The translations under genes were made by a program, and so were the position numbers. Positions 12,830-22,285 of a stretch of 48,474 nt of DNA are shown piece by piece. Origin of the DNA: Funneliformis mosseae (Eukaryota > Glomeromycota > Glomeromycetes > Glomerales > Glomeraceae); contig CAJVPP010000105.1 of assembly GCA_910592005.1 (NCBI GenBank), forward strand, positions 1 through 48,474. Direction: 5' to 3'. Within the stretch, counting starts at the first letter, position 1; every line of letters starts with the position of its first letter. The notes below the pieces were generated by a model, which searched no databases, had not been told where the DNA came from, and was given only the letters and a program-made list of their open reading frames with translations.

Positions 12830-15517
12830 ATATATATTAATAAATAAATAGAAGAGATAGAATTTTGAGACCTATTAATATAAATGAGTATTATTCTAAA
12901 GAAAGAATAAAAAGGTATAGGTTTATTGAAGGATTAAATATAACCTTTTTATTTAAAGTTAGATTATATTAATACTATTATGAATTAACTCAAAATATAA
13001 TATATATATGAAAAATTGATTCAGAAGCTAATGAAAAGAAATAGTTAATAAAAATTATGAAATTTAAATAAAATTAAAAAATTAATTAAAGATATTTCAT
13101 ATTAAAGCAATGAAAAAAGAATTAATTAATAATTTTAAATTATATATAAGAAAGTGTAAAAAATCAAGACTTTGTCATATTATTTCTGATTACTTGATGA
13201 TTTTTTTGTATTAGAAAATTTTAGCTTCTTAAAATATAGATAAAAAATTGATATAATAATTGAATTAGGTAATTTAAAATTTATTTTAGATTTTAGATGT
13301 CTTAATAGAGATTTAACAAATAATTTTGATACTTTTTGGAGTTATATCTAAAATATTTTAAAAATATTATAAATAAAACTATAATAGCTGTAGATAAAAG
13401 AAGATATAATACAATTTAACATTTAGTACAAGCTATTTTAATATGTGATTTACATCATCAAATAGCAAATTTATGTCTATTAAATATAGAAATACTATCA
13501 GAATAATAATTAAGACTTTAATTTTAGTCACAAAATCTAACTTATTTATCTAATTTAAAATATACTAGAAAATTAGATGCTAAATATATAATAAAAGTAG
13601 ATAATTAAAAAGTAATTATATTAATAATCATTATACTTCAGCATTATTTTGATATCTTAAAGAATTAGCTATTATTTTTAAAGATTATTTATAATTAGTT
13701 TTTATAGATAATAAATACAAATATAAGGTTAAAAAATTAGATTATTCAGTTGCTGCTATTAAAAGAAGAAAACAAATAATAATTTTATATAATAAATCCT
13801 TTATTATTAGTGATCATAACTTTAAAAAAATGTAAAATTATTTCTAGTATTATAATATTTTGTGATATACTAGTATCTATAGAAGATTTTTTTTATTAAG
13901 ATAAAGTTTATATAAGATTAAATAGTCCAATTTTTTAACCATCTTGTTTAATATAATATAATTCAGAATTATATAATTAACTTGTAAATAATAAATAGCA
14001 AAATCCATTTTTTTAATTTATACAGATAGTGATCCTGATCATTAAATTAATTATTTACGAGTTTAATTTTCTTTAATTGCCTTATTTTTTACACTAGATT
14101 TAGATTTATTAATAATAGTATGTACAATATCATCAAAATATTCTTGAAAAATCCTGTAAAATATATAATATTCATTTTAAATTTAGGATTATAGTATATA
14201 AGACTAATGAAAGTAGAAATGGATAAAAATATGAAGAAATTATAAAATATTATTATGCTAGTTCTTTTAGATTATAGGTAAATCACCTGCAATATTGAAG
14301 TTTAGCAGAAGGTTTTCTTTACACAGAAGAGTAAAAATAAAAATGTGAGATAAAAAATAGAGATAAATGAGAAATTTTAAGTGAAATGCGTGTAATTAAT
14401 TATTTAATAAACAAAAGACTAGTACTGCCTCTGTCAGCATATCTGTATAAAATAATTTATTCCTTAAAAATTTACTATAAGACAAGTTTTCTTTTTTATA
14501 AAACTTATTTATATAAAATATATTTTAATAATAATAAATTGAATAAAATAATAAAAATAAATATAATAAATAAAATAATAAAAATGAATAAAATAATTTA
14601 AATAAAAAAATAAATTAAATGAATAAAATGAATTAAATGTTACTAATGGATTAAATGATCAATTTTGTGTAATAGTAAAAGGATTTGTATTTGTATTACT
14701 AAATTAATAGATAAATGATTTACATTTCTTATTTTTCAAATTAGGTAATCTAATAATTATTATTTATATTAATTTTTGTAGATCATTGTTTATATTATTT
14801 TTAGGTGTAACATAACAATAATGTAATTCAATAGAATTAAAAAGCAATTATTAAATAATTTATATCTTACTATTAAATTAATGAAAATTTAATTAAAAGA
14901 CTTAAATTAAAGGAAGAATTATTTGATACTTTTAAAGTAACTTCAGATAAAAAAATAACTATATTATAGAACTCACTTCTTTTGATTGATAATTCTTAAT
15001 CATTGAAGATAATTCTAAAAAAAATATTTAAGATGGCAAAAAATATAGATTTTCTTTAAATGAAATAAAGAAGTCAAAGAATAAAATGAGCTTTAAGTCT
15101 AGTGCAAAAATAATGGCACTTTGATTCAAGTAAAGAATGTGATAAATTGATTTAATTTCTTCAAAATCAAAATTATCTTTAGAAGAAAAAAAAGAATTAA
15201 TAAGATTTTTAGATGAAATTCAATATATATGTGATAATACTTTTTATGACTTAATTAGTTCTACAAATATGCAAGATTCTAACAGTACAAATGATTCTAT
15301 GAAAAGATTATTCTCTATTATTAAAGTTAATAATACTCTAACATGCAATAGTCCTATTGAAGCTTCATATTATTCAAGTGAATTATATAAAGAAGCACTT
15401 TGTTTTAATTGTGGTGTAGTATATGAAGAACATATAAATTATGGTGAATATTTTCCATATTGTGAAGAATGCAACAAATTAGTTAGAAATAAAAAAGGAG
15501 GAGAAATTTGTAACTAA
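12830..15517 (+). pseudogene. Fossil gene of a dispersed fungal family, probably transposon-related; last exon still open
   Basis: Ignoring stops, plus-strand translation gives recognisable stretches: ILLQHYFDILKELAI-like text near 13,630, then VFIDNKYKYKVKKLDYSVAA and SFIISDHNFKKM near 13,700-13,830, then remnants aligning to a pattern like YTDGGPDH (about 14,020) and NPVEKIMSILNLGL (about 14,150-14,190). From memory these resemble a large repeated hypothetical family in Rhizophagus, with a D..GGPDHR-type acidic motif suggestive of a nuclease or integrase core. The final open part, 15148-15517, ends in CFNCGV, 15 residues, then CEECNK, a zinc-ribbon pattern, as the C-terminus of that family would. 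Lost codons look like C-to-T and G-to-A changes. Confidence 0.45.
15148..15517 (+). CDS. Open zinc-ribbon exon, C-terminal remnant of the fossil gene
   Basis: The frame is open from just after a stop at about 15145 to a TAA at 15515-15517, with the first ATG at 15269. The translation has normal protein composition (KKELIRFLDEIQYICDNTFY near its start) and carries two CxxC pairs (CFNC and CEEC) near the end, spaced like a zinc ribbon. Codon content is clearly richer in G and C than the preceding 6 kb. It is probably the last exon of the decayed gene upstream and not a free-standing gene. Whether it is expressed cannot be judged. Confidence 0.4.
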
Positions 15518-16605
15518 TAAAAGAATTATACATAACGATAATATAATAAAGCTTTAATCTACCAATAAATTTACACTTTAGTGTCACATGATAAACTTTT
15601 TATATATAAACTTTTTGAAAAAGTGAACCAGCCGAAGTTGCATGGCCTTATGTAAAATTTTAAATATATTAAAAATTAGTGTAAAACAATAATTTTTTGA
15701 AAAAAAGTTAATAAATAATATAAAAAAATAAAATGTTTATTAAATTTGATCTCATTAATAAATTTTATATAATAATCAATTCTTTTTTTTTTTTTTTGTA
15801 AAATAAAATGTTTCTTCAATTTTAGACAAATTTGTAAATCGTATGAGACACAGCTTTTCGTTTTTCTGGAAAGAATTTTCCAATAATTATTTATTGTGAA
15901 TTTGAAACACGAAAGAAATTCCAAAATACACAAAATTTATCTTTTATTTTCCTGAATTAGTTGAATTAGTGAAACATTAAACAAAAATAAATAATGAAAA
16001 ACAATATTTTTCATATTTATGTAATAAATTACTGATTTTTGATAAGCGAAGTAAGGCCACGGAATAAATGACCATTTTTTTTTTTTTATAACGCTAAGGA
16101 AAATCAGCTTCATCAACAGTTTCTTTTAGATCTCGATGATTTAATTTACTTCTCTATGAAATAGATCTTACGAGGTTATTTTATCTGATGATATTATTTT
16201 TTTCTTACTTTAACCATTTTAATAACAAATTGGATAAAAAAGGTGAGAAACAAAGAAATCATTCAATTACTGTTTAGTGCTACATGATAAGGATTTCTTG
16301 GATTATAATTTTCACAAATCAAAAGAAGCAATCAATTCATAAATGGAAAAAAAGAAAACAAAACAAAAAAATGATAACCAATCAATCTCATCCATCATTA
16401 TTTGTCCGATGAATCACAAAGATCAACAATTGGGAGGTTTGCCATATGTTGGTAACTCGATTTAATCAACTTAAAATAAAATTAAAATTTACTTAATCCT
16501 TTAAGAGAAAGTTGCTCACTATAAAATTGCAATTCAACAATTACTTTCTTTAAAAATTCCTTCAATTTTCAATACTGTCCTCTTAACGATCATAATTATA
16601 TAAAA
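15518..16605. other. Intergenic and promoter region of the O-fucosyltransferase-like gene
   Basis: No credible gene is present; the minus-strand frame at 15676-15933 is low-complexity. A TATA-like TATAAAAT at about 16520 lies some 85 bases before the ATG at 16606 and could be the core promoter. Confidence 0.4.
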
Positions 16606-17907
16606 ATGAAATTTTTAAGAACACTACCCCAACCTATATACAGTAGACGAATTTTTATCCTTTTCCTATTATCAACATATCTTCTCATTACATTAATATT
16701 CTACGTGAACAAATTAAACCCTTCTTTATGCAATTTCAATAAGATTTGCGATGTGAAAGAAGAGGTAGCTTCTGAGAACACACGAGAAAAATTTATAACG
16801 TATTTACCGCACAGCGGATTGCATAACCAACGTATAGCTCTAGAGAACGCTGTATTTATGGCGTGGGCATTAAATAGAACGCTCATATTACCTCCACTTA
16901 TACTTGGTGCGCGTTTCCCTTTTCAAGCATTCGATAAGCTTGAGAATTATTTGAATTTTCTTAGCAAAGTTAAACAGAAAAATTGCATGAACATGAAAAG
17001 CAAAATGAACTTAACTCATTGTGAAAAATTACGTGATTCTTATACATTTTATAGGTGGGATCAATTATTTGATTTCACCTTTATATCAAGGAATGTTAAA
17101 ATAATTCACAGGGATGAATTAATCTCGGAGAATTTGTTCTTAAAATTCAATATGTCAAATGATGAAGAACAAGTTTGGAGAAAGTATGGGAATGCACAAA
17201 AGAATTCCTTTTATGACAGTAGAATGTATGGTAACATTAAATCGTCAAATAAATTTTCAAACAAACATTCCATATTAGAGCTACGTGAGCGCGATGAAGG
17301 ATTACTTTATTTCAATAGTTTGTTTGGATCCGCACTGATTAAACTTGTAATACCACGAAATATCCAATTCATGAAGGAGATAAGAGAATCATTTATAATC
17401 TCAAACCCAACGTTACTTGATATCACGAAGAGAATTTCTGATGAATTAGGAGGACGAATGAATTATCTGAGCGCTCATGCTAGAATTGGAGACGGAGGGT
17501 TCAAAAAACTCAGCCGAAAATGGATAAAAAATTTAATCAACGATATCGTTGAGTATTTTCATGAGGATTCAAATCTATCAAATAGCGCAGATTGTAAGCA
17601 AAACGATTCCATGACATTCTCCAAAATGTTCTATCTAGCATCTGATGCTCATTCGAAAGATGTTCAAGGTTTAAAACCAATCATCCAATTGCTCCCTTGC
17701 GCGTTAATGCTGGAGGACTTTAAAGATTTGTTAATTCCGATGAATGAACTAGTTAACGAAAGAGACGGATTAAGGATGACCAAATTTTTCATTCCTATTC
17801 TGGATTTGATGATTGCTGCTAATGGGAAGCATGTTTTTACTATGAGATATAGTACATATTCCTCATATTTGAAGAGGTATCACCAATATTTAACACAAAG
17901 TGTTTAA
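16606..17907 (+). CDS. O-fucosyltransferase-like type II membrane glycosyltransferase
   Basis: This is a single-exon gene of 433 residues. A short basic N-terminus is followed by one membrane segment (about residues 15-34), so the catalytic domain should face the Golgi or ER lumen. Two motifs mark the GDP-fucose protein O-fucosyltransferase-like superfamily: YLPHSGLHNQRIALENA at 66-82 (N-terminal GxxNQR loop) and HARIGD at 291-296 (the HxRxGD nucleotide-sugar motif). The C-terminal DLMIAANGKHVFTMRYSTYS region also matches the family. Known members move fucose from GDP-fucose to protein or glycan; the acceptor here is unknown. Length and both motifs are complete, so it should be active. The start is the first ATG, 86 bases after a TATA-like box. 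The neighbours are unrelated apart from the GDP-sugar epimerase fusion 10 kb downstream. Confidence 0.8.
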   Translation: MKFLRTLPQPIYSRRIFILFLLSTYLLITLIFYVNKLNPSLCNFNKICDVKEEVASENTREKFITYLPHSGLHNQRIALENAVFMAWALNRTLILPPLILGARFPFQAFDKLENYLNFLSKVKQKNCMNMKSKMNLTHCEKLRDSYTFYRWDQLFDFTFISRNVKIIHRDELISENLFLKFNMSNDEEQVWRKYGNAQKNSFYDSRMYGNIKSSNKFSNKHSILELRERDEGLLYFNSLFGSALIKLVIPRNIQFMKEIRESFIISNPTLLDITKRISDELGGRMNYLSAHARIGDGGFKKLSRKWIKNLINDIVEYFHEDSNLSNSADCKQNDSMTFSKMFYLASDAHSKDVQGLKPIIQLLPCALMLEDFKDLLIPMNELVNERDGLRMTKFFIPILDLMIAANGKHVFTMRYSTYSSYLKRYHQYLTQSV

Positions 17908-18602
17908 TAAACAACGAATTAAATAATGTATAGTAACCTATTTATTAATATTTTAAGATTAATTAATAATTGTAATGTTTTCTCAACTTTAATAAATCAA
18001 AAACCATTCAAATTTATTTGCTGCGCCACAATCATTCGCAACTTTTGAATTATTGTAATTCATGTAATATTTCGTTAGTTTAAATTTCGTTATACGGTAT
18101 ATCTCGATATTATAATTCCTAATAACATTAAAGATCTTATAACTTTTTCACCGAAGATGCTATTTGAGAAGCGCGGAATTTTTCCTAATTTGCTTCATAC
18201 CAAAACAGAAGTTTGCGGTAAACGAGAATAAGTGACTTTTATAAAATATAACCTCTTTGTATGTAAGGTTCAAAGTTTCGATGTCTCTTTTGAGATACAA
18301 AAAGTCTTGTAAGGAACCAAATAACAAATTAACATCACTTAGGTTTCTTGTAAGAAATTTTACATTTTTTTAATCAATTTACCATGCCATGTTACAAAGT
18401 TACAAAATATCCAAGGATATGAAACATTTACGTGGTAAAAAGATTAATCTTACCAACATCAAAATGCACAAACGTCTTATTTAGTATTACATAAATATAT
18501 TACATTTAAAATTTATTAATTACAAATGATGATGATACTGTTATTTATCATAACTTTATTTATTTTTATTTTTTGTATTTAAGCATAACTAGAATCTTTA
18601 TT
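17908..18602. other. Convergent intergenic region, no gene seen
   Basis: This separates the 3-prime ends of the O-fucosyltransferase-like gene (+) and the Smr-Sel1 gene (-). Nothing coding was found. The last 100 bases before 18603 are AT-rich, as expected of a 3-prime UTR. Confidence 0.5.
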
Positions 18603-20870
18603 TTACAAGTCTTTTGAAATCTCAGAAATAATGCCAGCTTCAAGATGACCTCGTTTAGCAGCACTTTCAAACAATTCTAGAGCCATTTGGACATCTCTCT
18701 TCGTTCCCTTGCCTTTAACATACATTTGTCCAAGAATAAATTGTGCATCTAAATTGTCTTTTTCGGCAGCCATTTTGATCCATTTAAACGCTTTTTCATC
18801 ACTTTTCTTAATCCCTTCCCCATTTGAATACATTTTACTAACAATAATTTGTGCTTCAACATTGTCTTGGTTAGCAGCTTTCTCAAACCAAATAAAGGAT
18901 TCTTTATGATTTTTAGCAACCACTTTTCCTTCATACAATAAATTTCCAACGATTAATTGAGCATCAACGTGATCGTGTTCCGCAGCTTTTTTAAACCATT
19001 TAAACGCTTTACTTTCATTTTTCATAATACCACCATTTCCTTCATATAATAATCGTCCGACGCACAATTGAGCGTTAACGTCACCTTGTTTGGCCGCTTT
19101 TTCAAACCATTTGAAAGCCTCTTCATCATTTTTAACAACACCTTTCCCTTCATATAATAAATGACCAATCATTAATTGAGCATTAACGTCTCCTTGTTCG
19201 GCTGCCTTACTAAACCATTTAAAAGCTTTTTTATCCTTTTGTTTGGTGTTAATTTCACCTTCAGAATATATTCGTCCAACAAGTAATTGGGATTTGATAT
19301 ATCCCTTTTCTGCTGATTTTGTTAACCAATTTAAAGCCTTTTGAACATCTTTTTCGACTCCTTCGCCATATAAATACATTGATCCGAGAATGAATTGAGC
19401 CTCAATATCATCTTGTTCAGTCGCTTTACTAATCCATTTAAAAGCTTCTTCAGCGTTTTTGGTGACACCTTTCCCATCGCATAATAATCGTCCAACACTT
19501 AATTGAGCGTTAACGTCACCTTGTTCGGCGGCCTTTTCAAACCATTTAAATGATTCTTCATAATCTTTATTGACACCTTTTCCTTGATATAATAAATGAC
19601 CAACCATTAATTGAGCAGTAACATCCCCTTGTTTGGCCGCTTTACTAAGCCATTTAAAAGCTTTTTGATCCTTTTTCTTGTACTTGACAACCTCATCAGA
19701 ATATATTTGTCCCACAAGTAACTGGGATTTAATATATCCCTTTTCAGCTGATTTTGTTAACCAAGTTAAAGCTTTTCGAACATCTTTTTCAACTCCTTCA
19801 CCATCTAAATACATTGATCCGAGAATGAATTGGGCCTCAATAACATTTTGTTTAGCTGCTTTCTTAAACCATTTAAAAGCTTCTTCATCATTTTTAGCGA
19901 TACCTTTTCCTTCATATAATAAGCTTCCAACGCTTAATTGAGCATTAATACCACTCTTTTCGGCAGCTTTCTCAAACAATTTAAAAGCTTCCTCTTCATT
20001 TTTAGTGACGCCTCTCCCTTCGTGTAATAAATATCCAACTATCAATTGTGCATGAAAATCACCTTGATTGGCTGCTTTACTAAACCATTTAAACGCTTGT
20101 TCTTCATTGATATTTTTATCAACTCGGGTTCCATCGAAATAAATTTGTCCGATTAATAATTGGGATTTGATATCACCTTTATTTGCTGATTTTTTCAACC
20201 ATCTTAAGGCTTCTTGAACATCTCTCTTAACGCTACCATCAATGTACATTAATCCGAGGGTGAATTGAGCCTCGACATCATCATTTGAAGCGGCTTGTTT
20301 AATCGTATCTAAATCATGTGACGTTAATTCATTGGGTGATTTAAGTAGGACCGTAAATGAGCCATCATGTTTGATATAACTTTTGATTAAACGACTGACT
20401 CCTCCGGATGATATCATGGTTGGAAAGCTTTGAAAAAGAACTCCTCGTTCACCATTTGAATTTACATGATTTCCTCGTCCTGTTATGAATCTTATACTCG
20501 ATACTTCGGCGGAATAAGAGTTCTTGATTGTATTTATGACGAGGTCTTTTGCGGATTTAAATTTATACATGTGCAAGTCAACTGCGGGAATGTATTTTAA
20601 ACCGGATTTTTTACGTTTGATAACAGGTTCATTTGTTTTAACTTGTAAAGTATCTTGGGTTGTCGTAATTTCTTCACTTTCGTCTTGTGTAGCGTATTCG
20701 GTTGACATGAATTCTTCATAATTAACTTGAAAAGTGTCTTCTGTTGTGATAAAATCTTCACATTTAACTTGTAAAATGTCGTCGTCAGTTGAGAAAAATT
20801 CTTCACATTTAACTTTCAAAGCATTCTCGGAAGACGTGGATTCAACTTGTAAATTTTTTTTGAACAGCAT
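18603..20870 (-). CDS. Smr domain fused to 15 Sel1 repeats
   Basis: This single-exon gene encodes 755 residues in three parts. (1) Residues 16-80 hold about five acidic repeats of some 14 residues (LQVKCEDFITTED type). (2) Residues about 95-178 form an Smr domain: VDLHMYKFKSAKDLV carries the DLH motif and ITGRGNH the TGRGxH motif. Smr domains bind or nick nucleic acid in MutS2 and NEDD4BP2. (3) Residues 200-745 are 15 Sel1-like repeats (AQLxVGxLLYEGKGVxKNxEEAFKWFxKAA), an alpha-solenoid for protein binding. Repeats 1-12 form three super-units of four, spaced exactly 435 bases in DNA. No signal or membrane segment is seen. A scaffold that brings a nucleic-acid-binding Smr module to partners is the simplest role; the actual function is unknown. 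The ATG at 20870 is preceded by a 24-base T run. Confidence 0.85.
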   Translation of the reverse strand: MLFKKNLQVESTSSENALKVKCEEFFSTDDDILQVKCEDFITTEDTFQVNYEEFMSTEYATQDESEEITTTQDTLQVKTNEPVIKRKKSGLKYIPAVDLHMYKFKSAKDLVINTIKNSYSAEVSSIRFITGRGNHVNSNGERGVLFQSFPTMISSGGVSRLIKSYIKHDGSFTVLLKSPNELTSHDLDTIKQAASNDDVEAQFTLGLMYIDGSVKRDVQEALRWLKKSANKGDIKSQLLIGQIYFDGTRVDKNINEEQAFKWFSKAANQGDFHAQLIVGYLLHEGRGVTKNEEEAFKLFEKAAEKSGINAQLSVGSLLYEGKGIAKNDEEAFKWFKKAAKQNVIEAQFILGSMYLDGEGVEKDVRKALTWLTKSAEKGYIKSQLLVGQIYSDEVVKYKKKDQKAFKWLSKAAKQGDVTAQLMVGHLLYQGKGVNKDYEESFKWFEKAAEQGDVNAQLSVGRLLCDGKGVTKNAEEAFKWISKATEQDDIEAQFILGSMYLYGEGVEKDVQKALNWLTKSAEKGYIKSQLLVGRIYSEGEINTKQKDKKAFKWFSKAAEQGDVNAQLMIGHLLYEGKGVVKNDEEAFKWFEKAAKQGDVNAQLCVGRLLYEGNGGIMKNESKAFKWFKKAAEHDHVDAQLIVGNLLYEGKVVAKNHKESFIWFEKAANQDNVEAQIIVSKMYSNGEGIKKSDEKAFKWIKMAAEKDNLDAQFILGQMYVKGKGTKRDVQMALELFESAAKRGHLEAGIISEISKDL

Positions 20871-22285
20871 GATTAATCAAAGAATTTGTTGAAAGGGGTT
20901 TTTTTTTTTTTTTTTTTTTTTTATAATCTTAAGTTCTTAAGTAAACAAAAAATTTTTTTTTTTAAAAAATTTTAAAGATGATTAATTAATATAAATAAAT
21001 ATAAATAAATAATATTATATGCTCAACATATATATTTAAAGGTAAAGGTAATAAATAGTGAGGTGAAGAAAATTTTATCACAGATAATTTTTTCTTGGAA
21101 ATTTCATGCTACGGAATCGATTCATTTTTATACCCGTGAGCTTGGAAACAACAAACACGTTACAATCCCTTGTTTTTTCTTTTCTGTATTGAAACATCAC
21201 AAGGTCTTACGGTTTCATGAATTTTTTAGATGATCGAAAATTAGATTTTTCGGTTTACTGGATTTTATTTTGCAATTACTGTCTCGTAAAAAATTTTCTC
21301 CGGATCGACTGACTGAACAATATTTATTGTTGGTATATAAAGAACAAAGTCTTAACAATACTTTCAGTTTCATAACAAGAACGCCCAAATTTTATTTATA
21401 GTTTCCACATTATTGACTAATAAAGGACACAAAGCATAATGTTAAGGAATTTTAAATTAAAAAGAAAAAAAGCTCAGTTGAAAAATCCGAAAAATCCGAA
21501 AATTCGGTAGTTGGAATAATCGGACGATAACGTAAAATATGAGATGAAACTACGCTAAAATCAGGAAAAAAAAAAGTTTAATCGATGAGACCTCTTTTTT
21601 TTACTTTACAATTTATCATTCTTTTACTTCTTTTCAAATATACTCTATTAATGAATAACTTAAGAAACTATTTCCTGACGAAGAAAAGCGTGTTACAATA
21701 AGAGGTTTCTACAGATAAATGCTTTAAATATTTATCGGAAACACGAGATTTCTCTCAAGACATTTGACCAGGAAAAGACGACCCGCAAATCAAAGATTTA
21801 ACGGTTTACAAATGATGGTGGTGTTTACGCTAGTTAGAAATCGTTTGTTTGACCATGGTGCAAAATAGATATACGATGCATTTACATAATTCTTTAAAGG
21901 ACAGTAGCAAATATTTTTTTAGAAAGTAATAATTTAATCCGTCTTTTTCTTATATTTTTATTTTTTTTTTTTTTAAAAAAAAAGGTGAGCAATTTAAATA
22001 ATTAATAAACCTATGGAAAACAATGTGAAAATATCATTAAACGTCATTCATGCGTAAGTTGCAATAATTTAAATTGTTTAACAAACTTTCTATTCCAATA
22101 AAGTTAAAAAATATTTAGGTTAAATATATTAAAATTTAATAGACTAAAAATACAAATTAAAATTACATTAAATTATTCATAGAACGGATTGTTAATTCAT
22201 AAAAAGTTTGGTAAAATCATCAACTAAGATTCTATTGTAATTTAAAAATAATTGATTATTATTAATAATAAAAATTTAAAAATTT
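20871..22285. other. Intergenic, contains the promoter of the Smr-Sel1 gene
   Basis: A T run occupies 20899-20922, directly upstream of the ATG. Several AAATAAAT repeats follow near 20990-21010. No further gene was found in 1.4 kb. A TATATAAAG box near 21333 faces plus-strand sequence without a convincing ORF. Confidence 0.5.

Larger units (their letters stand above)
9121..15146. other. Extremely AT-rich, CpG-depleted block of dead repeats
   Basis: G and C are rare throughout. By eye I count only four CpG dinucleotides between 9121 and 15240 (near 10294, 11339, 14058 and 14388). No intact gene is present. The block contains a pogo/Tigger-like end, a degenerate minisatellite and the fossil of a coding sequence, each listed separately. 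The pattern fits long-term loss of C, especially methylated C, in silenced transposon DNA. Confidence 0.65.

Noticed and set aside
14386..14601. Plus-strand 71-residue frame
   Set aside because: The second half is AAATAA low-complexity DNA read as K, I and N; it is a chance frame within the decayed block.
9121..15240. Mitochondrial DNA origin for the AT-rich block
   Set aside because: No mitochondrial gene is readable and fossil nuclear-repeat coding is present, so nuclear repeat decay explains it better.
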